Source of the DNA: Treponema sp.
GTDB taxonomy: Bacteria > Spirochaetota > Spirochaetia > Treponematales > Treponemataceae
Direction of reading: 5' to 3'
Assembly: GCA_024402695.1 (NCBI GenBank)
Contig: JAKSTG010000020.1
Span: 1 to 54,886 of the forward strand
Length of the DNA: 54,886 nucleotides
Part shown: positions 1-8,734 of the stretch, piece by piece
Position numbering within the stretch: position 1 is the first letter of the stretch
Layout of the letters: each line of letters opens with the position of its first letter
The notes under the pieces: generated by a model
Databases searched by the model: none
Seen by the model: only the letters and a program-made list of their open reading frames with translations
What the model was told of the DNA's origin: nothing
Translations under genes and position numbers: made by a program

Positions 1-232
1 TCATGGCAATGGCACGGGCAATGGCAACACGCTGCTGCTGACCGCCGCTCAACTGTGAAGGATAATGATTTGCCCACGGAAGCATTCCAACTTTCTTAAG
101 TTCTTCAATGGCAATTTCCCTGGCTTCTTCTTTTTTTATTTTGCTTACGACCATAAGCCCTTCCATTACATTTTCAAGAGCTGTCTTTTTTTCAAAAAGA
201 TTGAACTTCTGAAAAACCATTCCGGTTCTGCG
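1..232 (-). pseudogene. Fragment of polar amino acid ABC transporter ATPase (GlnQ type)
   Basis: Read on the minus strand, this stretch encodes an ABC ATPase segment: a Q-loop region RRTGMVFQKFNLF, then a helical part, then the ABC signature LSGGQQQRVAIARAIAM. The wording is typical of GlnQ/HisP-type ATPases that energise polar amino acid uptake. The Walker B half would lie beyond position 1. The Walker A half is absent because homology stops near 227-232, where LysR-type coding sequence on the other strand begins. The two homologies overlap by about six bases (tctgcg). What is seen is a 5'-truncated ABC gene fused head-on to another truncated gene. Whether it is real in the genome or an assembly join cannot be decided from the sequence. 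Confidence 0.75.
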
Positions 233-1057
233 GCAATTAAAGAAGTTGAAAATGAATTCAACGTAAAACTTTTTAACCGTTCAAGCAAAGGAATCAGCTT
301 AACAAATGAAGGAAAAGATTTTGTTCAGCATGCGCGTCAAATTTATGCCCAGTACGAAAGCCTTCTTGATGATTTCGATCCATCCAAAAAACGAAAGAAG
401 AAGTTTGCTGTAAGCTGCCAGCATTATTCCTTTTGTGTAAAGTCTTTCATCAATCTGATGAAAAAATACGAAAAAGAAAATACTGCAAATCACTACGAAT
501 TTGCAATCAACGAAACCCGCACACTTACAGTCATTGATGACGTTTCTACTCAAAGGAGCGAGATTGGAATTCTGAATCTTTCTAGTTTTAATCGAGCCTA
601 TATTTTAAAAGTCCTCAAGTCAAATGATCTGATTTTTACTCCGCTGGTTTCCTGCAAGACTTATGTTTATCTGTGGAAAAAACATCCGCTTGCAAAAAAA
701 GAACAGATCTCTTTTGAAGATCTGAAGCCATATCCTGTTCTTATGTTCGACCAGAACGCCATGAGTTCTCTTTATTTTTCGGAAGAAATTTTTGCTGACA
801 GAGATTACGACAAAATCATTAAAACAACAGACCGTGCAACAAACCTGAATCTTATGATCGGAATGAATGCTTACTGCCTCTGCTCCGGAATTATAAGCAA
901 CGAACTGAACGGAGATGACTTTATTGCAGTTCCCTTCAAAGATTCTGAGAACTCCGATGATGCTATGGAAATTGGATATATTACAAGATCAAACCTTATC
1001 ATGTCGGAAGCCGGAAAAAACTATCTGGAAGAACTTAAAAAATATCTGAAGAATTAA
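227..1057 (+). pseudogene. LysR-type transcriptional regulator, 5' truncated
   Basis: From about 227 the frame reads SAAIKEVENEFNVKLFNRS, followed by KGISLTNEGKDF. This is the recognition helix and wing of a LysR winged helix-turn-helix, followed by a roughly 210-residue effector-binding domain. About 30 residues that normally precede this point (the first helix and the start of the HTH) are missing. Upstream codons in the same open frame are antisense to the ABC ATPase fragment and encode a non-homologous Phe-rich string, so a start at 65 is not credible. Without the first HTH helix the protein should not bind DNA normally. The gene ends 12 bases before the convergent GTPase gene. Family assignment is firm; functionality is doubtful. 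Confidence 0.8.
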
Positions 1058-1069
1058 TTTTATCTTTTT

Positions 1070-2971
1070 CTATCTGATATGCTTGTAGTTATTAACTTCA
1101 TCCCATTTAACCACAAAGCCGGCTCCGTGTGAACAGAAAACGCTTGAGGCTGGATTTGCCAGATCCGCGTCGGGATTGTAATTCATCTGTTCCAGAACTT
1201 CCTTCTGATTGTGACATTCTTCATAACCAGAAACTGTCATAGATAAAGTTCCCTGCCCTTTTGAATAAGCCCTTAAATCATTCATGTAGCTTTTCATTTC
1301 CGAAACAGGAACTTTTCCACGCAAAACCGAAAATCCTTCGGAAGCTTCTTCAAGAGAACAGGTGCCCTGCATTTTGTCCAGGTCCGTCATAAAACGTCCG
1401 ACACAGGTTTCGGGAATGACAGCTTCATAAAAATAAACTGGTTCCAGTAAAACCGATTTTGAATACATCAGTCCATGACGAATCGCCCTGTAAGTAGACT
1501 GGCGGAAATCTCCGCCTTCTGTATGTTTCAAATGAGCGCGGCCGGCTATTACTTCAATTTCCATATCGGTAATTGGGCTTCCGGTTAAAACCCCTACATG
1601 GTTTTTTTCTTCAAGGTGAGTAAGAATAAGCCGCTGCCAGTTTGTATCAAGTTCATCGACACTGATTTTAGAAACAAACCGAAGTCCGCTGCCGCGAGGA
1701 AGTGGACTCATCTTAAGATGCACTTCTGCATAATGGCGCAAAGGTTCGTAATGACCAACCCCGATTACCGGTTCTAGAATTGTTTCTTTATATGCAATGC
1801 GGCCTTCACCGAATTCAATTTCTATTTTATGTCGTTCCTGCAAAAGTTCTTTGATTACTTCAGTCTGAACCTGCCCCATAAGCATAACAAAGATTTCTTC
1901 GGTCTGTTCTGAATAATCAACTTTTATTTCCGGCAATTCTTCTTCCAGGTCCCGCAGAATGTGAAGCATTTTTGTAACATCAAGACCTTCAGGAATTTTC
2001 ACAGAATAAATAAGAGCCGGTTCCAGGCGATAACTGTTTACCCCCTTTCCTATACCGTAGGCTTTTCCCGCAAAGGAATCTTTTGGTCCCGTTACCGTAC
2101 AGATTTCACCTGCGGCCACTTCCTTTACCTGCTCGTATTTTTCTCCGTTATAAACCCGAACCTCGTTGATTTTTTCTTCATCAAGATATTCCTTAACTTT
2201 TAAGACTCCACCGGTCACTTTCAGATGAGTAAGACGATTTCCCTGTTTGTCTTTGGAAATCTTGTAGACTGTGCAGCCGAAATCATCATCATATTCTGGA
2301 ACTGAAAAATACTTGTTCAGGATTTCAAGAAGTTCATCAACACCTTCAAGTTTCAAAGCAGAGCCAAAGACACAAGGAAAAAGTTTACGCTCAGAAACAA
2401 GCCGTGAAATATCTTCTGCCTTAGGATTTTCCCCGTTCAAGAATTTTTCCATAAGAAGATCATCAAGTCCGGAAACTTCTTCGCTGAACTCAGGAGTAAA
2501 AGCAAAATCTTTAGAAAAATCTACAACGCCTTCACCAAGTCCTTTCTTCAGTTTTGAAAGAAGCTTTTCTCGGCTGGTGTCGGGCATATCCATTTTGTTT
2601 ACAAAAATAACTGTAGGGATTTTATATTGGGAAAGAAGATTCCATAAAGTTTTTGTGTGGCTTTGAATTCCGTCGGAAGCATTGATCAGAAGAATGGCGG
2701 CGTCCAGCACAGAAAGGGTTCGTTCCATTTCGGCGCCGAAGTCTACATGGCCCGGAGTGTCGATCAAAGTGATTTTATCAGACAGGTTTGCCTGCTTTGA
2801 AAAAATTGTGATGCCGCGCTGACGCTCAATAAAGTTGTTGTCCAGAAATGCGTTCTTGGAATCAACTCTTCCAAGTGTTCGGATTACACCGGTCTTATAA
2901 AGAAGACTTTCCGAAAGTGTTGTTTTCCCCGCATCAACATGAGCCAAAATACCCGTAATCAGCTTCGCCAT
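1070..2971 (-). CDS. TetM/TetO-like ribosomal protection GTPase (EF-G family)
   Basis: This 633-residue translational GTPase matches the length of TetM/TetO-type ribosomal protection proteins (about 640), not EF-G (about 690). The G motifs are intact: AHVDAGKT at residues 10-17, RGIT at 52-55, DTPGH at 71-75 and NKMD at 125-128. Domain II and EF-G-like domains III-V follow. Known family members use GTP hydrolysis to remove tetracycline from the ribosomal A site, and others are housekeeping paralogs of unknown role. The start is supported by a GGGGA Shine-Dalgarno sequence a few bases upstream. The closest clade cannot be judged by eye, so resistance is a possibility and not a conclusion. No mobile-element genes flank it, although the repeat-rich intergenic region lies directly upstream. 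Confidence 0.8.
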   Translation of the reverse strand: MAKLITGILAHVDAGKTTLSESLLYKTGVIRTLGRVDSKNAFLDNNFIERQRGITIFSKQANLSDKITLIDTPGHVDFGAEMERTLSVLDAAILLINASDGIQSHTKTLWNLLSQYKIPTVIFVNKMDMPDTSREKLLSKLKKGLGEGVVDFSKDFAFTPEFSEEVSGLDDLLMEKFLNGENPKAEDISRLVSERKLFPCVFGSALKLEGVDELLEILNKYFSVPEYDDDFGCTVYKISKDKQGNRLTHLKVTGGVLKVKEYLDEEKINEVRVYNGEKYEQVKEVAAGEICTVTGPKDSFAGKAYGIGKGVNSYRLEPALIYSVKIPEGLDVTKMLHILRDLEEELPEIKVDYSEQTEEIFVMLMGQVQTEVIKELLQERHKIEIEFGEGRIAYKETILEPVIGVGHYEPLRHYAEVHLKMSPLPRGSGLRFVSKISVDELDTNWQRLILTHLEEKNHVGVLTGSPITDMEIEVIAGRAHLKHTEGGDFRQSTYRAIRHGLMYSKSVLLEPVYFYEAVIPETCVGRFMTDLDKMQGTCSLEEASEGFSVLRGKVPVSEMKSYMNDLRAYSKGQGTLSMTVSGYEECHNQKEVLEQMNYNPDADLANPASSVFCSHGAGFVVKWDEVNNYKHIR

Positions 2972-3006
2972 AAATCCCCTGCATTAAGTAAAGGTACATT
3001 TATATT

Positions 3007-3117
3007 AAAAACAACACTCCCACAAAAACAATGGAGGCCTCCCGCGGAGCCCCGTCGCTCGCTCTGCTCGGCTCCTTGCCCACGGTACTCCATTGTCTTT
3101 GTTCGCGTGTTGTTTTT
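3007..3117. repeat. Inverted-repeat element with roughly 30-bp arms
   Basis: Arms at 3007-3036 and 3088-3117 are imperfect inverted copies, with a shared core ctccattgt..tttgt and an end gtgttgtttt. Inside, GGAGCC near 3045-3050 is mirrored by GGCTCC near 3070-3075, so a nested hairpin is possible. The centre is far more GC-rich than the flanks. Open frames run through it on both strands, but these follow from the composition and show no protein family. It may be a dispersed palindromic unit. Confidence 0.65.
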
Positions 3118-3224
3118 ACCATACATGTGCAAAGCGACACAGTGCCTTTTTAGTTCTGCCAACTTTGCTTTTCGCCCTCGCGTAAATTTTAAACATATAA
3201 ATAAATGCACTTGTACGCAAAAGC

Positions 3225-3428
3225 TCAAAAACTAACGCGAGGAAAGAAAATGTGCCGTCAGAAGCACTTGATGCGCGGCTTGATAGTTTCCTAACCGCGC
3301 ATCACGTGCAGTGACGCTATGCTCAAGCCGCGCTAGCGGCGGCTTAAATAATTTCCATCAAGCAAACGACCGAAGGTCGTAGCGAACGGTTCTGATCGGC
3401 CATTTTCTGACCGGGAGTTAGTTTTTGA
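3225..3428. repeat. Approx. 200-bp palindromic element with terminal inverted repeats
   Basis: Terminal arms at 3225-3265 and 3389-3428 are imperfect inverted copies that share tcaaaaactaac, gaaaatg.gccg and tcagaa. The interior has further palindromes: GCGCGGCTTGA (3273-3283) against TCAAGCCGCGC (3323-3333), gatgcgcgg against ccgcgcatc, and the short hairpin cgacc-gaa-ggtcg (about 3367-3379). No open frame of interest is present. The nested symmetry and terminal arms resemble a small non-coding dispersed repeat such as a MITE or BIME. The rest of 2972-3568 holds only a leader for the dehydrogenase gene. Confidence 0.65.
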
Positions 3429-3568
3429 TAAGTTTACACCAAATGTTCATTTATTGAATGTTTAAAATATATACTACTTTTGGGCAAAGCAAAATAATTT
3501 TTCCGTAATATATTTATGGAAATAAGAACTATTGTGATGTTTAATATTATTAAAGGAATATTATTCTA

Positions 3569-4738
3569 ATGGATAATTTTAATTTCTATGCCCCAACCTA
3601 TTTTGCATTCGGTAAAGACCGCGAAAACGACTGCGGTGAACTGGTAAAAAGATTCGGAGGTTCTAAAGTCCTCATCCACTTTGGCGGAGGCTCTGTTGTC
3701 CGCTCAGGACTTCTGGACAGAGTAAAGGTTTCTCTTACAAAAGCCGGAATCTCTTTTGTTGAACTTGGCGGAGTTAAGCCAAACCCAAGAAGCGGACTTG
3801 TTTACGAAGGAATTGAACTTTGCCGCAAAGAAAACATCGACTTCATTCTTGCTGTTGGTGGCGGAAGTTCCATTGACTCTGCAAAAGCCATCGCAGCCGG
3901 TACAGTTTATGACGGAGACTTCTGGGATTTCTATTCTGGAAAACCTGTTGAAAAAGCTCTTCCAATTGGAACTGTTCTTACAATTTCTGCAGCAGGATCT
4001 GAAGGATCTCCTGACTCGGTAATCACAAAAGAAGAAGGCATGCTTAAACGCGGAGCAAGCGGCGAAGCTTACAGACCTAAGTTCTCTATCCTGAACCCTG
4101 CCCTCACTCAGACTCTGCCTGCCTACCAGACAGCCTGTGGTATTACAGACATCATCGCTCACCTTTATGAACGTTACCTTACAAATACAAAAAACGTTGA
4201 AACAACAGACCGCATGATCGAAGCCCTGATTCTTGCCATGGTAAGTCAGGGACCAAAAGCTGTAAAAAATCCTGACGACTACGACGCACGTGCCAACATC
4301 ATGTGGGCCGGTATGATGGCACACAACAACTCATGTGGCGTTGGACGCAGCCAGGACTGGCTCAGCCATCAGATTGAACACGAACTTTCTGCTCAGTACG
4401 ACTGTGCTCACGGTGCAGGTCTTGCAGTAACTATGCCTGCAGTTTTCACCTACAACCTTAAGCACGATGTAATGCGTTTTGCCCAGATTGCAGTTCGCGT
4501 TTGGGGATGTCAGATGGATTTTGCAAATCCTGAAAACACAGCTAAAGCCGGTATCGAAGCTCTGCGCAACTTCCTCATCTCAATCGGTATGCCAAAGAAC
4601 TTTGCTGGACTTGGAGCCAAAGAAGAAGACATTGAAAAATGGCTTACACAGCATGTTACGGCGACGGTTCGGGATCAGGAAAACTTTACGGATTTACGGT
4701 ACTTGAACAGAAAGACGTTGAAAACATCTACAAACTGA
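3569..4738 (+). CDS. Iron-containing alcohol dehydrogenase (YqhD/BdhA type), 3' frameshift
   Basis: This is a group III Fe-dependent alcohol dehydrogenase that probably reduces aldehydes with NAD(P)H during fermentation. The Rossmann part carries GGGSSIDSAKA (about residues 97-107). The metal ligands expected from YqhD are present: Asp194, His198, His267 and His281. A Shine-Dalgarno sequence (aaagga) precedes the ATG. The C-terminus is anomalous. After residue 356 the reading frame loses all family likeness and stops at 4738. The frame reached by adding one A to the run at 4635-4639 reads IEKMAYTACYGDG and later KDVENIYKLMV, which is the normal family ending, and stops at 4746. This is therefore a one-base deletion in the gene or a sequence error. 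The stop lies next to the convergent phosphatase gene. Confidence 0.88.
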   Translation: MDNFNFYAPTYFAFGKDRENDCGELVKRFGGSKVLIHFGGGSVVRSGLLDRVKVSLTKAGISFVELGGVKPNPRSGLVYEGIELCRKENIDFILAVGGGSSIDSAKAIAAGTVYDGDFWDFYSGKPVEKALPIGTVLTISAAGSEGSPDSVITKEEGMLKRGASGEAYRPKFSILNPALTQTLPAYQTACGITDIIAHLYERYLTNTKNVETTDRMIEALILAMVSQGPKAVKNPDDYDARANIMWAGMMAHNNSCGVGRSQDWLSHQIEHELSAQYDCAHGAGLAVTMPAVFTYNLKHDVMRFAQIAVRVWGCQMDFANPENTAKAGIEALRNFLISIGMPKNFAGLGAKEEDIEKWLTQHVTATVRDQENFTDLRYLNRKTLKTSTN

Positions 4739-4747
4739 TGGTTTAGG

Positions 4748-6820
4748 CTAAATACTTTCCAGCTCGCCTATTTCATCAAGATCATCCGGTTCTGAAGATT
4801 CATTTGTTTTCTTCAGAACCAGGATTGTAATATCATCATTCACCGGTTTGTCGCCGATGAATGATTTTAATTTAGACATATAAGCATCAGCTACTTCCTG
4901 AGCTGTTGCACTGTTCGGAATTTCATCAAGAACTTCCAGCATCCTTTCCTTTCCAAAAGCTTCACCTTCAGCATTTTCACTTTCGGTAATTCCATCAGTA
5001 TAGAGAACAAGAGTGTCACCTTTCTTAAGCTTTTTCTTCACAGACTGGAATTCCACTTCCAGACCAGGAACGCCCAGCATTCCGTAATGAGGCTTTGAAG
5101 GATCAGGCAACAGGAAATCTGCTTTCTTCTTTTTATTGTGAGATTTATAAATTGGATGAGGTGCACCTGCGTTTACAAATTCCACTACATTCGGTGTTTC
5201 CTTTTCTATACGGAAAAGACAGCCCGTCAGATAATTTTCTATTTCCCCTTTTACCTGAATGACCTGTTTGTTAACAACCTTCATGGCCTCGTTCATTGTA
5301 AGAGGCAGAGTCGAAAGGAAGGAATGGAAAATTGCATTTTTAGCCAGCATGGTTACAAGGCCCGAAGAAATTCCGTGACCCGAAACATCAAAAAGTCCAA
5401 AGCCGCGAAGCATTCCTTCAAGAACATAGAAATCATAAAGATCTCCCGAAACGCCTGAACACGGATTAAAGGAAACTGCTACGTCCCAGCCAAGAAAATC
5501 AAAGTTTTGAGGATAGAAACTTTTCTGAACATAAACGGCCAGTTCCATGTCCCGGTCTGCCTGAGCCTGACGGCGTTCCAGTTCCTCATTTGCCAGAGTC
5601 AGTTTTTCTGTACGGTCTTCAACTTCCTTTTCAAGGTTTTCATTCAGGTATTCAAATTCATTTCTGATTTTTGCATAGCGTTTTGTAACAATGGCAATAA
5701 ATGTAATTGCTGTCATCTGCCAGCCAAAAACAGTCATGTATGGAACCATGGAAAGTTTCAGAATCATCTTAAGAAAAAGATCTACAAAAAGTGTAAGAAT
5801 AACCGGAGAAAATCCTGCCAGGAGTTTTATTACTTCCCTGTTATGTTTTTTTGATTCACCGTAAATTGCAGTAAAACTGAAAATCAACTGAAGGCCTATA
5901 AACACCATAAGAAGCAGCATATGAGTATGGAAGAAAGTCTGAGAAGGAATAAGCAATGTGTATATAATTCCTGCCACCAGAATGATTTTTCTTGCAATGC
6001 TGATTTTCTTGCCGGTCTCTACGCCGAGGAAAGAACGCATGAACGAGGTTGCATAATAACCTACAATTACTGCTACTGTTCCATTAAGAATTTTATTCCA
6101 CCATACAAAAGGAACAATGCCGATTGCGTTTGGAATTTCACTGATCCAGAAAGGAACAAGGAACAAAGAAGTCCACAGGTTCATGAGAGCATAATGACGA
6201 TAGTGCTTGTCTTTTCTTTGCTGAACATAAAACAGCAGATAAGCAATTCCTGTAAGAATCATGGACCAGGAAAAAATCATATTCAGCTTTGAGTAAATGA
6301 ATGTCATGCGGTTTGTATAACGAGTTGTGTCTTCGTAGGAACTTACAAAAGGTTTATCCGAAATACCGCCGGCTCCTTCTACCCAAAGAATGACTTCAAG
6401 AATATTTGGTTCGTTGATTTTTAAATTCTGTGATGGAAGAAGAATGTTTGTGTAGGCCTGGCCACCGGCAAAAGCCTTTGGCGGAAAAACTCCTGAAAAT
6501 CCTACTTCCTTTCCGTTCAGAATAACTTTAGATGCTGTAAGCATTTTTCCAAGGGCAAGACCAACGTCTCCACTCTGCATCTGCCATGGAATTTCAAATT
6601 CTGTATGAAGTGTAATGAATCCTTTTTTTCCGGGAATAAGTTTTTCCATCCCTCCCAAAGGCTTGTCAGGAAGATCTGTATAACTTCGTCCGTCCAGAGA
6701 ATAACTCCACTGTCTTAAAAAGATTCTGGAACCGTTAGCAGAAAAACGAGCACAGGAAGATAAAATGAGAGAGAATAATATGAGAAATAAGTATGAGGTT
6801 AAACGCAGACTCTTTCGCAT
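4748..6820 (-). CDS. Membrane receptor with SpoIIE/RsbU-type PP2C phosphatase domain
   Basis: This 690-residue sensor phosphatase begins with a hydrophobic signal ending in a lipobox-like LILSSC (Cys23). A beta-rich extracytoplasmic domain, with phrases such as VILNGKEVGFSG, spans roughly residues 30-170. About seven membrane helices follow (to about 395), in the style of 7TMR-DISM receptors. A charged coiled coil comes next, then a SpoIIE domain at about 440-670. Its metal-binding motifs are present: GVSGDLYDF, FDVSGHG, YTDGITES and NDDITILVL. Such proteins dephosphorylate anti-anti-sigma (STAS) proteins or act in related partner-switching pathways. No STAS or anti-sigma gene is nearby. A TATAAT box lies at 6830-6835, nine bases before the start, and no Shine-Dalgarno sequence is seen. 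Confidence 0.88.
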   Translation of the reverse strand: MRKSLRLTSYLFLILFSLILSSCARFSANGSRIFLRQWSYSLDGRSYTDLPDKPLGGMEKLIPGKKGFITLHTEFEIPWQMQSGDVGLALGKMLTASKVILNGKEVGFSGVFPPKAFAGGQAYTNILLPSQNLKINEPNILEVILWVEGAGGISDKPFVSSYEDTTRYTNRMTFIYSKLNMIFSWSMILTGIAYLLFYVQQRKDKHYRHYALMNLWTSLFLVPFWISEIPNAIGIVPFVWWNKILNGTVAVIVGYYATSFMRSFLGVETGKKISIARKIILVAGIIYTLLIPSQTFFHTHMLLLMVFIGLQLIFSFTAIYGESKKHNREVIKLLAGFSPVILTLFVDLFLKMILKLSMVPYMTVFGWQMTAITFIAIVTKRYAKIRNEFEYLNENLEKEVEDRTEKLTLANEELERRQAQADRDMELAVYVQKSFYPQNFDFLGWDVAVSFNPCSGVSGDLYDFYVLEGMLRGFGLFDVSGHGISSGLVTMLAKNAIFHSFLSTLPLTMNEAMKVVNKQVIQVKGEIENYLTGCLFRIEKETPNVVEFVNAGAPHPIYKSHNKKKKADFLLPDPSKPHYGMLGVPGLEVEFQSVKKKLKKGDTLVLYTDGITESENAEGEAFGKERMLEVLDEIPNSATAQEVADAYMSKLKSFIGDKPVNDDITILVLKKTNESSEPDDLDEIGELESI

Positions 6821-6829
6821 AGTCTGCTT

Positions 6830-6835
6830 ATTATA
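6830..6835 (-). promoter_or_regulatory. -10 box close to the start of the SpoIIE phosphatase gene
   Basis: On the minus strand TATAAT lies nine bases upstream of the ATG at 6820. No convincing -35 and no Shine-Dalgarno sequence are seen. The gene may be transcribed from its own promoter with an almost absent 5' leader. Confidence 0.45.
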
Positions 6836-6847
6836 CTACAAAAACCG

Positions 6848-7978
6848 CTACTTTTCCTGTTTTTCACTTTCCACAGGGGGAAAAAACAATTTTTTAATGC
6901 GTCCGGCAACCATTGTAGCGTTCATTTCGAACTGAGGCTTGTTTGAAAGCACTATTATGGAAATTTTTTCGGCCGGGAAATACTCGTTGTAGGAATTGAA
7001 GCAGTAAGTTGAGCCTGAGTGAAGGATTGAATTTTCCGAGCAGTAAACGCCAAAGCCGTAAGATTCAGAATCTGTGACTTCTTTGAAGGATTTTTTAGAG
7101 ATGATTTTTCCGCCGGCGTAAGCTCTGTTCCAGGCCAGAAGATCCATAACTCCGGCATTTACATCTCCACAGCCCAAAGCCATGTTTCTTGGAATGCTGT
7201 AATAATTTCCACGGTAATATCCTGCGCTGTCAGTTTTCTGGAATTCCACATTGGCAGTTTTCATTTCTGCTTTTTCAAAAATGTTTTTCTGCATGTAGTG
7301 ATCGTAAGTAAGACCGCTCACCTGTTCCAGAATAAGAGCCAGAAGATAGTAGTTTGTATTTGAATAGAAGTAAGTTGTGTCCGGTTTTGTAAGGAGTTCT
7401 GCTTTATAAAGAGCTTTAAGAACCAGATCCCTGTCCACAGGTTTTCCAGCCATTTCTTTCTTTGCGATGTTTTTTGCCTGTCTGGCTCCGAAAAATTCTT
7501 CAGGTCCGTTTATGTGATCCAGAAGACCTGAGCGCATGTTCAGAAGCATTCGCACTGTGATCTGCGGAGCATATTTGTAGTCAGGGAAGAAACGGTCGAT
7601 TGTATCATCAAGAGAAAGCTTTCCCTTTTCCACCTGCTGCATGATTGCGGCGGCGGTCATCTGCTTTGTAATGGACCCGATTTCGTAAATTGTATCGACG
7701 GAGTTTTCCGGACTCTTCTTGTGTTTTTCATCGGAAGACCCGAAACCTCTTGCATAGATGATTTTATCTTTTTCTGCCACCAGAACAGTTCCCTGAAACC
7801 CTTGGGCTTCCAGAAATTCATCGGCGCTGGCACAGAATTCGGAATAATCTTTTTTTGAACAGCCGTTAAATAAAAAGGCGGAAAACACCAGAAAAGAAAA
7901 ACAGAAGAATGTGAACAGCTTTTGTTTGAATCTTTTCAAAGTATTCTCCGCTTTGAAAGGCGTTTTCGCTACGCCCAT
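6848..7978 (-). CDS. Beta-lactamase-fold serine hydrolase lipoprotein
   Basis: This is a serine hydrolase of the class C beta-lactamase/D-alanyl-D-alanine carboxypeptidase/esterase fold (Pfam Beta-lactamase). The active-site set is complete: SITK at 102-105 (nucleophile Ser102, Lys105), YSN at 205-207 and HSG at 320-322. A long N-terminal hydrophobic segment ends in LFNGC (Cys40), so it is likely an outer-face lipoprotein. The substrate cannot be told from the sequence; members range from peptidoglycan peptidases to esterases, and most do not give beta-lactam resistance. It lies 18 bases downstream of the cyclohydrolase gene and 27 bases upstream of the phosphatase gene, so it is probably cotranscribed with the former. 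The start has only a weak AAGGG motif very close to the ATG. Confidence 0.85.
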   Translation of the reverse strand: MGVAKTPFKAENTLKRFKQKLFTFFCFSFLVFSAFLFNGCSKKDYSEFCASADEFLEAQGFQGTVLVAEKDKIIYARGFGSSDEKHKKSPENSVDTIYEIGSITKQMTAAAIMQQVEKGKLSLDDTIDRFFPDYKYAPQITVRMLLNMRSGLLDHINGPEEFFGARQAKNIAKKEMAGKPVDRDLVLKALYKAELLTKPDTTYFYSNTNYYLLALILEQVSGLTYDHYMQKNIFEKAEMKTANVEFQKTDSAGYYRGNYYSIPRNMALGCGDVNAGVMDLLAWNRAYAGGKIISKKSFKEVTDSESYGFGVYCSENSILHSGSTYCFNSYNEYFPAEKISIIVLSNKPQFEMNATMVAGRIKKLFFPPVESEKQEK

Positions 7979-7996
7979 AGCCCTTATAAAACCGGA

Positions 7997-8719
7997 CTAT
8001 TTATTTTTGTTAACAATACGTGTTTCGTATTTTCCGCTTTCCAGATCAATGAAGCGAACAAAAAGTGAAACCTTGTTGTCGGCGTTCAGATTGTCCCAAA
8101 CCAGTGAAGTGAATTTGTCAATGTCACCTGCACAGGCGTCGATGTCTACTTTTGTTGGTTCACCGCAGTAACTTGGAAGAGGACTTCCGTCACCCATGTA
8201 TGTATGGATGAAGCGACCTTCGCCAGCCTTTGGATTTTCGTAAGCGTAAGTGAAGCGTTCGCAGCGGTCACCATCTCCTTCATCACTTTTCAGAATAGAC
8301 ATCTGGTATGTGAAATCTTTGTCGGCGAATTCCATGATTCCGGAAATACGTGGAGTGTAGTTTGGAGCATCGTCTTCGAATTCGCGGCAGCGGAGAGATT
8401 CTTCAAAAGTTTTTCCAGCTTTTATTCCGTCATTGATTGTATCTGTCTGGTCACCGTTTGTTACGATTGTTTTGTTTCCAAGAACGCGAACAGGCCAGTA
8501 AATGATAAGATGTGGATCTTCCATTTTTGATTCGTCAAAAGCCTGAGTGCGAAGTCCTTCACCGTCTTCTACGAATACGCGGTTACGGCTGTTTGTACTG
8601 CGTCCCATAATGAAGTAAGCAGTAACGGCTTTTTTTCCGTCAGCAGATTTTCCAATTACAATACCACGTCCAGGGTAAGATGTTGCTTTAAGTTCATCAG
8701 CAAGTTTTACAAGTTTCAT
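7997..8719 (-). CDS. IMP cyclohydrolase family protein (stand-alone)
   Basis: This 240-residue protein is of the IMP cyclohydrolase family seen in archaeal PurO and in several anaerobic bacteria. It would close the ring of FAICAR to IMP, the last step of purine synthesis, instead of the cyclohydrolase half of bifunctional PurH. Conserved-looking blocks are SYPGRGIVIG, FIMGRSTNSRNRVF, TNGDQTDTI and PNYTPRISG. A clear AAAGGA Shine-Dalgarno sequence precedes the ATG. It is encoded 15 bases after the acyltransferase gene and 18 bases before the beta-lactamase-fold gene. The neighbours have no purine role, so the row looks like a mixed housekeeping cluster. Confidence 0.85.
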   Translation of the reverse strand: MKLVKLADELKATSYPGRGIVIGKSADGKKAVTAYFIMGRSTNSRNRVFVEDGEGLRTQAFDESKMEDPHLIIYWPVRVLGNKTIVTNGDQTDTINDGIKAGKTFEESLRCREFEDDAPNYTPRISGIMEFADKDFTYQMSILKSDEGDGDRCERFTYAYENPKAGEGRFIHTYMGDGSPLPSYCGEPTKVDIDACAGDIDKFTSLVWDNLNADNKVSLFVRFIDLESGKYETRIVNKNK

Positions 8720-8734
8720 TTATTTTTCCTTTAA

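Noticed and set aside
65..226. Upstream extension of the LysR frame to an ATG at 65
   Set aside because: These codons are antisense to an ABC ATPase and do not encode an HTH N-terminus.
2939..3235. Open frames of 89-98 codons on both strands upstream of the GTPase gene
   Set aside because: They run through the inverted-repeat elements, have no ribosome-binding site and no homology that I recognise.
3704..4324. 206-codon minus-strand open frame
   Set aside because: Fully antisense to the alcohol dehydrogenase; the product is Cys/Ser/Phe-rich without family likeness.
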